From NCBI GenBank assembly GCA_947489085.1, contig CANLCJ010000004.1:62001-126000 (forward strand): a stretch of 64,000 nt of DNA, in the 5' to 3' direction. Positions 1 to 8,179 of this stretch are shown here, piece by piece. The notes beneath the pieces were generated by a model. The model saw only the letters and a list, made by a program, of their open reading frames with translations, did no database searches and had not been told where the DNA came from. The stretch comes from an uncultured Flavobacteriaceae bacterium. GTDB taxonomy: Bacteria > Bacteroidota > Bacteroidia > Flavobacteriales > Flavobacteriaceae. The translations under genes and the position numbers were made by a program. The stretch's first letter is position 1. Each line of letters begins with the position of its first letter.

Positions 1-240
1 TACAATGTTAAAAAAGATATTCCAATTAACAGAAAAGAAATAGCTATGTTCGGAAATGGTTATGATAACACTGAATACTATGAAGGCTTTGCTATTTACA
101 AAGATTCCATAGTAGTAAAAGGTTACAATTATACCGAACCTGAAATGAATATTATAAACAAACGTTTTTATATTTCAGACAAAGGTAAGATTAAGTCATT
201 ATATGATATAGAGTTAGTTAGTTTTGAAGAAGAACCATAA
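1..240 (+). CDS. C-terminal part of a probable immunity protein, 5' end outside the window
   Basis: Frame is open from base 1 (YNVKKDIPINRKEIAMFGNGYDN...FEEEP*). Its 3' end overlaps the next effector module, as elsewhere in the array. Confidence 0.5.
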   Translation, partial: YNVKKDIPINRKEIAMFGNGYDNTEYYEGFAIYKDSIVVKGYNYTEPEMNIINKRFYISDKGKIKSLYDIELVSFEEEP

Positions 241-1009
241 AACGGCTTTTCATGATAACGACAATAAAACAGCACAATTATATATTAAAGTAAGGGCAAT
301 AGAAAATGTGTTTACCATTGTAGATAATAAAAGAACATTTTTAAAAAGTAGCCCTTTTAAAATGATAGGTAATAATTGGCATGAGCCAGTAGATGATCCT
401 CAGATAGCTATATATACCCAATATGGTGCAAAAAATACTCACAAAAACACTTACGGGACAGCTAGAGGATATACTCATGCAGGATTGGATATTTTTGCCT
501 TAGAAGGTTCAAATGTTTACGCTTGTTTAGATAGTGAAGTATATGAAATACAGAAATGGACAAGAAAAACAGGAAAGAGCGGATATGGGCACAATATCAC
601 ACTTAAAGTAAAAATCCCTCAAGAGATAAGAAATAGACGAAGAGAATATACATTAGCTTATACAACAGATAAAAAACAGGGGAATAGTTTTAACCCAAAT
701 TCAAATGTTTTTTATTTAAGATATGCTCATTTAGGAGATATATTGGTAAAAAAAGGAGATAAGGTAAAGACAGGAGATGTTATTGCTAAATCAGGTATAT
801 CAGGGGTAATAGATGGAACTAAAGACCCCCATTTACATTTTAACATTTATAGTGATGTTAAAAGTAATACATATTTAGTTAATCCAGCTTATTATGTATA
901 TTGGAAAGAAATAGGAGATTTAACAAAGGCTGATAAAAAAACACAAAAAGATAGAATGGATGAAGGGCTTAAAGTAGATCCCGCTCCAAAACTTTCTAAA
1001 ATAAAATAA
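224..1009 (+). CDS. M23-family peptidoglycan endopeptidase effector C-terminal module with a short linker-domain remnant
   Basis: LytM/M23 signatures HAGLDIFA and DPHLHFNIY. The N-terminal TAQLYIKVRAIENVFTIVDNKRTFLKSSPFK matches the linker TAELYLKVEATENVFKILNNGEFLKEIPFK of the 1580 ORF. TTG start, so it may be an orphan module. Confidence 0.8.
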   Translation: MKKNHKTAFHDNDNKTAQLYIKVRAIENVFTIVDNKRTFLKSSPFKMIGNNWHEPVDDPQIAIYTQYGAKNTHKNTYGTARGYTHAGLDIFALEGSNVYACLDSEVYEIQKWTRKTGKSGYGHNITLKVKIPQEIRNRRREYTLAYTTDKKQGNSFNPNSNVFYLRYAHLGDILVKKGDKVKTGDVIAKSGISGVIDGTKDPHLHFNIYSDVKSNTYLVNPAYYVYWKEIGDLTKADKKTQKDRMDEGLKVDPAPKLSKIK

Positions 1010-1010
1010 T

Positions 1011-1595
1011 ATGAAATTAATTATTTATTTAATTATTTATTTATTTATTGGATGTAAAAATCCAAATTATAAGTTTAATAATAGTACTGATGAGGGCATA
1101 TATAAAATTGATACAATAACTAAAAATAGTGAAAAAGTCCAACTATTTGATACTCTATTAATTAAAAAAGTAAGATTTAATAAAAAACCTTTTAAATTAA
1201 AACATTTGTATTTACAGGAAAAAAAAATTGATTCTGTTGTAGAAACTTTGTGGGAATGCGGTAATCCCTTTCAATGGAAGGGTGAAGTATTTGACTATAA
1301 TTATGTAAAAGGCGCTAGGTATGTAACTAATCAAAATGACGCTTTTCTAGATCACGCAAAATTTATAGGTGATAATAACCTGACTTTTATTGATTCTCAG
1401 ATTATTATAAACAAGGAAACGACTCTTAAAGATTTTAGAGTTATTTTTAAGAATCTAAAAATTCTAGAAATAGAAGAGGGATTTGCTGTATACAACATTA
1501 CATTTAATCCATCACAGCCTGAAGATAATTGGCACTTTTATTTTAATAAGGAGGGTTACATAATTTCATTTTATCTGGATTGGTGGTTGTGCTAG
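1011..1595 (+). CDS. Lipoprotein, putative immunity protein
   Basis: Signal/lipobox MKLIIYLIIYLFIGCKN. C-terminal ECGNPFQW...WHFYFNKEGYIISFYLDWWLC resembles the C-terminus of the 5618-7201 ORF. Lies directly after the M23 module. Confidence 0.6.
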   Translation: MKLIIYLIIYLFIGCKNPNYKFNNSTDEGIYKIDTITKNSEKVQLFDTLLIKKVRFNKKPFKLKHLYLQEKKIDSVVETLWECGNPFQWKGEVFDYNYVKGARYVTNQNDAFLDHAKFIGDNNLTFIDSQIIINKETTLKDFRVIFKNLKILEIEEGFAVYNITFNPSQPEDNWHFYFNKEGYIISFYLDWWLC

Positions 1596-1928
1596 TCGCC
1601 GAGTGCCCAAATCTAGAAGGGAAAACCGTAGCCTTTAAAGTTTTTGAAAAAGTACCTTTGCTAGAAGACCAAGACAAAGCACTCACACTAATCCATGAAA
1701 ACCAAGAAAAAACACGTATTGAAGCCAAAGTAGAAAATGGCTATGCCGTTGCCGAAGTAAAATTACAGCACTGTAAAGAGGATGCAGACAACACTGATTG
1801 GGAAACCACATTAGACCCCGATCAAGGCGAACTAAAAACTGCAGAACTCTACTTAAAAGTAGAAGCAACTGAAAATGTGTTTAAAATACTTAATAATGGT
1901 GAGTTTTTAAAGGAAATACCATTTAAGT
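1579..1928 (+). repeat. Linker-domain repeat copy A
   Basis: Pairs with 7185-7534. I counted 16 mismatches over 327 bp from gagtgccc to the attaag/attcaag end. Confidence 0.9.
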
Positions 1929-2623
1929 TTGAGGCTGCTGTAGACTTATATGAAATATACCATAATCATAAAATTTATAAAACTATTTTTGAGAATGCTA
2001 AAAAGGCTAGTTACTATTACATCGATTCTTCAAGTAAGAAAGAACTCATATTTACAACAAAGTATAATAAAATAAAAAGCAAGTATACAAGTTCATTTTA
2101 TGGAGGAAAGGAAGTTAACTTGATCGATCTGAGAAATTATAAAAGCTGTAATAAAAATGGACTTAAGTTCAAATTTGACATGAAGGTCGATGATAATAGA
2201 CCTTGGGTTTATCAAGATACTTTTGCTAGTTTATTGGGTGCAATGCTTGAAGTTGGATACGAAGATTTATTTTGTACAGGTTTTAGTAAAGAAGATGGCT
2301 CTCCAGGTGTAAGCTCATCACACAAGAACGGTTTTAATGGTGATTTTAGATATCTAAGAAAAGATAAAACAGGAGGTAGATTAAGATTGGATTATGACAA
2401 ACAGAAAGGAGATATTCAAGGATATTCTGACTTAGATAAAGATAGGCAAGAAAAATTAATCGATGCATTTTATAATTATGGTTGGAAAAGTTTTTTATCG
2501 CAGAAATATGGAAAAAACAAAATGTTAAAATTAAAAAGAACAACTCCAGATAGTAAACATATGAAACATTATGACCATCTACATTTACAAGGATATGATA
2601 GAAAGTTTATTAAAAAGAAATAA
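1580..2623 (+). CDS. Linker domain plus LAS (M15/MepA-like) peptidoglycan peptidase effector
   Basis: SSSHKNGFNGD and HMKHYDHLHLQGYD fit an SxHxxxxxxD ... HxH zinc peptidase pattern. The N-terminal ECPNLEGKTVAFKVFEK linker is repeated at 7186. Confidence 0.7.
   Translation: MVVVLVAECPNLEGKTVAFKVFEKVPLLEDQDKALTLIHENQEKTRIEAKVENGYAVAEVKLQHCKEDADNTDWETTLDPDQGELKTAELYLKVEATENVFKILNNGEFLKEIPFKFEAAVDLYEIYHNHKIYKTIFENAKKASYYYIDSSSKKELIFTTKYNKIKSKYTSSFYGGKEVNLIDLRNYKSCNKNGLKFKFDMKVDDNRPWVYQDTFASLLGAMLEVGYEDLFCTGFSKEDGSPGVSSSHKNGFNGDFRYLRKDKTGGRLRLDYDKQKGDIQGYSDLDKDRQEKLIDAFYNYGWKSFLSQKYGKNKMLKLKRTTPDSKHMKHYDHLHLQGYDRKFIKKK
1926..1980 (+). repeat. 55-nt repeat, copy 1 (start of LAS effector segment)
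   Basis: agtttgaggctgctgtagacttatatgaaatataccataatcataaaatttataa; matches 8058-8112 with one mismatch. Confidence 0.9.
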
Positions 2624-3395
2624 GAAAACGATATTTATTGGATTTATTTTGTCAGTTCTATTATGTAGCTGTAGAAACAACCAAAATAGAACTAAAATAG
2701 CCAATAACTCTTCGGTAAATTTTAAACAAAAAGATGTTAACAGAGATACAATATTTTTTCTTAGAAAAAATGATAGTATTATCGACGTTGTAAATAAAAG
2801 CGAAGCTTACTTTTTTAGGGTTGTCAAAGATTCTTCTTCACTAGGATATGAGTTTATTGATTTTTCAATGTATGAATATAGTGCCGGAATTCATGAACCT
2901 AAAAGATCTGGATACATACAAAATCTGTATGAATTATTTCCAGAAAAATCGATAGCAAATGGAAAGTGGATTATTTTTGGTAATGATAGTGACTTATTAT
3001 ATAATCTGAAATATCACAAAATAGGATATTATAAACAAGGTATCAAAGATAGTATTTGGTATACAAGCTATGAAGATGGATGGGATGAATATTTTTATTA
3101 TGAGAATGGAACTTCGATAGATTATGTCAAAAATGTTAAGTTTTATGGTTACCAAGAATCTTTAGTTGTTGAAGGAACAGAATTTCGTAAAGATGGTTTA
3201 CCAACAGGTATATGGAAATATTATAGGGACAATGAAGTTTTAGAACATGAATATATCCATCAAAAAGATTCAATCGTGGTAAAATATACTAGAAAGAACA
3301 AAGAAACAACTAAAATTATTGATAAAGGGTTTTTTATTGCTGCTAAATACTCGGAGGAATTTGTTCCAATTGAAATCAATCATAGGAAATATTAA
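2595..3395 (+). CDS. Lipoprotein, putative immunity protein with MORN/YwqK-like segments
   Basis: In-frame ATG at 2595 (MIESLLKRNKKTIFIGFILSVLLCSCRNN, lipobox) overlaps the 3' end of the effector. Motifs such as FRKDGLPTGIWKYYRDNE are MORN/YwqK-like. Confidence 0.6.
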   Translation: MIESLLKRNKKTIFIGFILSVLLCSCRNNQNRTKIANNSSVNFKQKDVNRDTIFFLRKNDSIIDVVNKSEAYFFRVVKDSSSLGYEFIDFSMYEYSAGIHEPKRSGYIQNLYELFPEKSIANGKWIIFGNDSDLLYNLKYHKIGYYKQGIKDSIWYTSYEDGWDEYFYYENGTSIDYVKNVKFYGYQESLVVEGTEFRKDGLPTGIWKYYRDNEVLEHEYIHQKDSIVVKYTRKNKETTKIIDKGFFIAAKYSEEFVPIEINHRKY

Positions 3396-3396
3396 T

Positions 3397-3475
3397 ATTT
3401 AGAAAACGAGCTAAACCACTCCATAATAACAAAGAAACTAGAATGTTGTATGCTAACAAAGAAAAGATTTTAAGA
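3397..3475 (+). pseudogene. Decayed 3' end of a 4093-type immunity gene
   Basis: tttagaaaacgagctaaacc...ataacaaagaaactagaat...ctaacaaagaaaagattttaagaaaa aligns with about 4768-4855 (tttagaaaacgagttagaccc...ataacaagtaagttagaat...cttacaaagaaagggctttttgaaaa). Confidence 0.55.
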
Positions 3476-4096
3476 AAAATATTCTGTCGAAAAAGAATAG
3501 TGATGATATATTACTAGCCTATTCTAAGGAAATACAATCATATAGTTCAGGAAATGTTAAATTTAAGTTTTTAACATGGAATAGTTCTTCTGGCAGATGG
3601 TATATTAATTTAGATTGTTTGGCAGGTCTTTTAGGAGCTATGATTGAGGAAAGTATTGAAGATTTAGGATTTAATGGATTTAGTGTCAAAGATGGAAATA
3701 CTGCTGGTGGAAGTAGTTCACACATTAATGGAGAAAAAGGAGATTTGAGATATTTGAGTACAAATAAAAATGGTGAAGCAATCCATTTATTTACTAATCA
3801 TACTACAAAAATACAAAATCCTAACTTTGATTATGAAAGACAAAAACGTTTTAATGAAGCTATGTATAAATACGGTTGGGGAAGATTAGCAAAAATGTAT
3901 TCTGAAAATTTTTATATAGAACAAGAAGAGGAGGTTATAAATCCCAAAACAAAAAAGAAAGAAAAGAAAAAGATAAGGGTTCTGCATTTATTGAATCATT
4001 GTTTTACATAAAATGAAAATTGGTAAAGGAGGTTATAGACATTATCATCATATTCATTTAACAGGTTTTGATCATTCTAGAATTAAAGAAAAATGA
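3457..4096 (+). pseudogene. Second LAS peptidase effector module, 5'-truncated and frameshifted
   Basis: Frame 1 encodes ...LAGLLGAMIEESIEDLGFNGFSVKDGNTAGGSSSHINGEKGDLRYL, similar to the 1580 ORF. It stops at 4011. The catalytic-looking tail MKIGKGGYRHYHHIHLTGFDHSRIKEK* is in another frame at 4013-4096. Confidence 0.65.
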
Positions 4097-4869
4097 GGCT
4101 AATAATTATTCTATTTTTAGTGGTAATCACGGTTAGTTGTCAAACTAAAAAACATAACAAAGATGAGGTTGTTCAAGTAAATATAAATAATCATTCTGTA
4201 GGAAAAAAGATTGCGATTGATTCTATATTAGCAAAGCTTCCATCGATAGATTTACCTTATTCGAGTGAGGATATCATCCCAAAAGTAAAATATTATGACT
4301 CTATAGGAGGTTATTTTGTTGATACAATTAATTTTAAAATAAGCGCTCATAAATTATATTCTTATGCAGATATCAAAAAATCACCATTTTTCTTCGACAA
4401 AGATGCTTTAAAACGTTGTTTTTTAAATAATAAATCGAATATTGTTAGTAAAAATAACCTCATATTTGCGTACCAAAATGATAATGATTATAACTACAAC
4501 ATAGCCCCTAAAGTTTTATTTCCTGTATTTAAAAAAGAGTTGCAAGATGTGAATTTAATTGGAAGTTATTCTCAATATTTTGGTGAAAATGACATTCCTG
4601 GAGTGTTTTTTATTTTGTCAAGTTTTAATAAAAATGGAAAACAGATCGACTATTTAATTGTTTTTAATAGATTTATTTGGGAAAATGGATTAGAAATTGA
4701 TTTTCAAATAAAAGAGGGTGTTGGTATTCAGGTTTATAGAAAAGAAATAGAATATTATGATGGTGATTTAGAAAACGAGTTAGACCCTCCTCGGATAACA
4801 AGTAAGTTAGAATATTATTCACTTACAAAGAAAGGGCTTTTTGAAAAGAGAACTAATAATAATGAATAA
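4093..4869 (+). CDS. Lipoprotein, putative immunity protein
   Basis: MRLIIILFLVVITVSCQTKK lipobox. The start overlaps the effector stop (ATGA at 4093-4096). Confidence 0.6.
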   Translation: MRLIIILFLVVITVSCQTKKHNKDEVVQVNINNHSVGKKIAIDSILAKLPSIDLPYSSEDIIPKVKYYDSIGGYFVDTINFKISAHKLYSYADIKKSPFFFDKDALKRCFLNNKSNIVSKNNLIFAYQNDNDYNYNIAPKVLFPVFKKELQDVNLIGSYSQYFGENDIPGVFFILSSFNKNGKQIDYLIVFNRFIWENGLEIDFQIKEGVGIQVYRKEIEYYDGDLENELDPPRITSKLEYYSLTKKGLFEKRTNNNE

Positions 4870-4924
4870 CACTTTGTGAATTTTACTTTTTAGAGTTATC
4901 TGTCTAATTCATAAATAGCTGTAA

Positions 4925-5080
4925 ATTAAATTATTAAGTATCAATAAAGAATATTGGCTCGCACACATAGAAGCTGTAACAACTTATAACAATGTAGCAA
5001 GTATGGGAGGACAATCACGTAAAGACCCTGAGTTATTTATGAAAACAAAATTTGATAAAGATGGAAAGGTTATTAAATAA
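4925..5080 (+). pseudogene. Orphan C-terminal fragment of an effector (toxin family unknown)
   Basis: Short open frame IKLLSINKEYWLAHIEAVTTYNNVASMGGQSRKDPELFMKTKFDKDGKVIK* ends overlapping the start of the next lipoprotein, as in the other effector/immunity pairs. Confidence 0.45.
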
Positions 5081-5495
5081 TAGTTTTATTTGTTTATTTA
5101 TTTATTCTTGTCTAATAATTTCTTGTAAAGAAAATAAAACATTAGATGATTCATTAAGTACTAGAAATAAGTTGACCTCTAGTACAGCTAACCAGTCTAT
5201 TGGTGTCAAAAATATGAATAGAGAATCTCAATTTCAAAAAAAAGAAGTATTTTATATAGATAGCGTTCTTGTTAATGGAAGAGTGCCTTTATATACAACA
5301 TATGATTTTTTTACAAAAAATCTTGGAAAACAAGATAGCATACAACCTTTTACGGGAGAGATATATTCAGCGTTTGAAGACGCTACTGAAGTCGAAACAA
5401 AATCGCTTTATAAAAATAATTCAGAATATGAATTATACAAAGGACAACTGATATATTATAATATTGAATTGGACTACCTAGTAAATTTGGTATAA
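5061..5495 (+). CDS. Lipoprotein, putative immunity protein, probably 3'-truncated
   Basis: MERLLNNSFICLFIYSCLIISCKEN lipobox. FYIDSVLVNGRVPLYTTYDFFTKNLGKQDSIQPF resembles the LSINQVLFNGEKMNIKYSDLKKKFRDSI region of the 5618 ORF, but ends next to an IS remnant. Confidence 0.5.
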   Translation: MERLLNNSFICLFIYSCLIISCKENKTLDDSLSTRNKLTSSTANQSIGVKNMNRESQFQKKEVFYIDSVLVNGRVPLYTTYDFFTKNLGKQDSIQPFTGEIYSAFEDATEVETKSLYKNNSEYELYKGQLIYYNIELDYLVNLV

Positions 5496-5499
5496 ATAG

Positions 5500-5612
5500 T
5501 TAAGCGACTTTTCTATAGTTATTGATTTTAATTTCTAATTCTTTTTCAGCAGGAGTTTTGTAGTCAAGTGAGGAATGTAACCTTTGATAATTATACCAAT
5601 TTATATATTTAC
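5500..5612 (-). mobile_element. IS3-family transposase C-terminal remnant
   Basis: Minus-strand translation YINWYNYQRLHSSLDYKTPAEKELEIKINNYRKVA* is a typical IS3-family orfB C-terminus. The catalytic core is absent. Confidence 0.75.
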
Positions 5613-5617
5613 CAATT

Positions 5618-7201
5618 ATGAAGTACCTACTATATTTTTCATTAACGATTAGCTTTTGTTTTAACTGTGGTAAATATAATAAAGGTAAGAAAGAGAAGGA
5701 AGATATACAGCAAGATATCTTAGAAGATAGCATCTCTCAGCAAATACAAGAAAATAATCTCAAAAAAGATATAAGGTATGTTAATGCCGAAAATGGATTG
5801 AATTATAGAGATTCACCAAATGGGAATGTAATTGGTAAATTTACTAATGGCATGAGCCTCGATATTGTTGGTTATTCAGGAATCTATCAAGAGGTAGAAG
5901 ATGAGGACGAAATTTTGAAAGGAGAATGGTTATATGTATTAGCTCGAAAAGACACCGTATACGTGTTCAGTGCGTTTTTATCACAAGATAAAGATGTTAG
6001 CAAAATTCCAGAAGAGAATGAGTATTTTGTAGAAAATGTTGAAGATCTATTCAAAACCGATGAATTTGTAAAAGAGCATCTTAATGATTCAATTATTGTC
6101 AAGCAAATTCCTGTAAAAAACTTTATGAATATTCAGAAAATATCAAAGAAGGAATTTGAATCTATTTTCAAAGAAAATAATAATCTCAAGAAGGAAAAGC
6201 ATATCAAAAAAACAGATAGTATTATCAAAATAAGATGCCTTAATAATAGATCTATAACTTATAAGGACAATTATCCTGAATATGATGAGGAAATCGAAAC
6301 CTATGATTATTCAGGAACATATGAGGCAATTAATTCTTATCTAATAATCAAGAACGGTTATGAATGGAGTTCATATCTGATAATAAATAAAAATTCATGT
6401 GAATTTGTGGAATATAATGGCCTTCCTGTGTTTAATTCTAATTTCTCAAAAATGATCACTGTTAATACTGATAGTTACAAGTATACTGATTTCGAGGTTT
6501 ATAACTTAGTAAATAATAGATTCGAATTAGCCAACACTTTTACTTTAGATTTGACTGTTACCGACCTTGTTTTTGATAAGCAAAATAACTTTTATATATC
6601 ATATGCGGTAGAATGGAACGATGGAGAAATTCAGAAAAAGTCGTCTCAGTATTTTGCTATTAATAGAGTTTCTCTGGAAAACTCTGAAAAAAAGGTACTA
6701 GAAGAAAAAAAGAATACACATTTGGATACATTATCAATAAATCAAGTGTTATTTAATGGAGAAAAGATGAATATTAAATATTCTGATTTGAAAAAGAAAT
6801 TTAGAGATTCTATTACCTATTCTGAGTGGGCTTGTGGACACCCTTTTGAATGGGAGAATGATAGTGTGGATTTTTGGTCGTACCATACTAGAGGTTTAAC
6901 GTATGAGACAAATAAAGAAGAAGCATTATTGATTAGAGGAGAGGGTAAGAACTTGAATTTGATTATAAAAAATAGAAATGTTAAATTAAATAGAAATATA
7001 ACATTAAATGACTTCAAAAGTGTATTTCCTAATTCATACAAAGATTACAAATTTCGGAAAAATAAGTTTCCTAATGATTACGAATATTCTGATTACATAC
7101 ATGTTGCTTTTGAATTAGAATATCCTGAGCATCATTGGATTTTTTATTTTGACAAAAAAGGATTTTTGAAAAGTTTTGAATTGTATTGGTGGTTATGCTA
7201 A
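5618..7201 (+). CDS. Large lipoprotein: SH3b-like domain, middle domain and C-terminal immunity-like domain
   Basis: MKYLLYFSLTISFCFNCGK lipobox. NAENGLNYRDSPNGNVIGKFTNGMSLDIVGYSG is SH3b-like. C-terminus DTLSINQVLFNGEK...WACGHPFEWEN...YPEHHWIFYFDKKGFLKSFELYWWLC matches the 1011-1595 ORF. Confidence 0.6.
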   Translation: MKYLLYFSLTISFCFNCGKYNKGKKEKEDIQQDILEDSISQQIQENNLKKDIRYVNAENGLNYRDSPNGNVIGKFTNGMSLDIVGYSGIYQEVEDEDEILKGEWLYVLARKDTVYVFSAFLSQDKDVSKIPEENEYFVENVEDLFKTDEFVKEHLNDSIIVKQIPVKNFMNIQKISKKEFESIFKENNNLKKEKHIKKTDSIIKIRCLNNRSITYKDNYPEYDEEIETYDYSGTYEAINSYLIIKNGYEWSSYLIINKNSCEFVEYNGLPVFNSNFSKMITVNTDSYKYTDFEVYNLVNNRFELANTFTLDLTVTDLVFDKQNNFYISYAVEWNDGEIQKKSSQYFAINRVSLENSEKKVLEEKKNTHLDTLSINQVLFNGEKMNIKYSDLKKKFRDSITYSEWACGHPFEWENDSVDFWSYHTRGLTYETNKEEALLIRGEGKNLNLIIKNRNVKLNRNITLNDFKSVFPNSYKDYKFRKNKFPNDYEYSDYIHVAFELEYPEHHWIFYFDKKGFLKSFELYWWLC

Positions 7202-7534
7202 TCTCCGAGTGCCCAAATCTAGAAGGGAAAACCGTAGCCTTTAAAGTTTTTGAAAAAGTACCTTTGCTAGAAGACCAAGACAAAGCACTCACACTAATCC
7301 ATGAAAACCAAGAAAAAACACGTATTGAAGCCAAAGTAGAAAAAGGCTATGCTGTAGCCGAATTAAAATTACAGCACTGTAAAGAGGATGCAGACAATAC
7401 TGATTGGGAAACCACATTAGACCCCGATCAAGGCGAACTAAAAACAGTAGAACTCTACTTAAAAGTAGAAGCTACCGAAAATGTATTTAAAATTCTTAAT
7501 AATAGTAAATTTTTAAAGGAAGTACCATTCAAGA
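7185..7534 (+). repeat. Linker-domain repeat copy B
   Basis: Direct repeat of 1579-1928. The first about 135 bp after gagtgccc are identical. Confidence 0.9.
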
Positions 7535-7569
7535 TGAATGGTACTACTTGTAGTCCGTGCCGATTATGA
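7186..7569 (+). pseudogene. Second copy of the effector linker domain, lacking a C-terminal effector domain
   Basis: ECPNLEGKTVAFKVFEKVPLLEDQDKALTLIHENQEKTRIEAKVEKGYAVAELKLQHCKEDAD... nearly identical to the 1580 ORF, then ends FKMNGTTCSPCRL*. Confidence 0.6.
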
Positions 7570-7613
7570 GTAAGCAAAAGAGATAAAAAAAAAGTAACGT
7601 TAAAACTAAAGAT

Positions 7614-7835
7614 ATGCCAATTAAAGATAGAGATTACAACAAAGCCAAGGCGCTTTTAGAAGCCGCAGGGAGTAAAAGTGCGGAGAAATCGCATAAAAAA
7701 CACACGGGTAGTAAAGGTTCACCAGATGGTCACGGCAGGAGTTTATATAACGAGGCGCAACAAGATTTTGGAGGTCAACCCACCGTAGTACAATTAGAAG
7801 CTTTACGTAAAGCAAGCGATTTGCTAGGGGTGTAA
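7614..7835 (+). CDS. Small hypothetical protein at the distal end of the effector array
   Basis: 73-aa ATG ORF (MPIKDRDYNKAKALLEAAGSKSAEKS...) followed by a hairpin terminator. Confidence 0.5.
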   Translation: MPIKDRDYNKAKALLEAAGSKSAEKSHKKHTGSKGSPDGHGRSLYNEAQQDFGGQPTVVQLEALRKASDLLGV

Positions 7836-7862
7836 AGCAATCTAATCTAGATAGATATATAG

Positions 7863-7890
7863 CCACAACAAGAATGTTGTGGTGTTTTTA
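7863..7890 (+). terminator. Rho-independent terminator
   Basis: CCACAACA-AGAA-TGTTGTGG followed by TGTTTTTA. Confidence 0.75.
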
Positions 7891-8057
7891 TGCCACGCTA
7901 CTGCTAGTTCAATGTTATTAAGTTAAGATTTTAAATAGTTGATTATGAGTGTTTTATAGTCGTTGTTTCGATCAAAAATCCATATATTATATTCATAATC
8001 AAAGCATCAATACATTTGAAAAAAACTCCTATATCCATTTGGAGGTTGTAAAATCAG

Positions 8058-8112
8058 AGTTTGAGGCTGCTGTAGACTTATACGAAATATACCATAATCA
8101 TAAAATTTATAA
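8058..8112 (+). repeat. 55-nt repeat, copy 2 (isolated remnant)
   Basis: agtttgaggctgctgtagacttatacgaaatataccataatcataaaatttataa outside any convincing ORF. Confidence 0.9.
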
Positions 8113-8114
8113 CA

Positions 8115-8143
8115 TAAAAAGGCAGCATAAAGCTACCTTTTAA
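8115..8143 (-). terminator. Hairpin between the array and the REC-GT2 gene, possibly bidirectional terminator
   Basis: AAAAGGCAGC-ATAAA-GCTACCTTTT with one G-U pair. Confidence 0.5.
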
Positions 8144-8179
8144 TCACAAAAAAACAAACTCAGGTGTTCACTTACAAGC

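Noticed and set aside
1543-1868. Minus-strand ORFs 1543-1728 and 1683-1868 (and 7071-7334) that recur with the linker
   Set aside because: They are antisense translations of the duplicated linker domain; recurrence is explained by the DNA repeat.
1-8113. Prophage or lysis cassette explanation for the cell-wall peptidases
   Set aside because: No capsid, tail, integrase or holin-like genes seen; lipoprotein partners and repeated linker fit effector/immunity modules better.
1-8113. Calling the array a confirmed T6SS effector locus
   Set aside because: No Hcp, VgrG, PAAR, TssB/C or ClpV gene is in the window; delivery route is left open.
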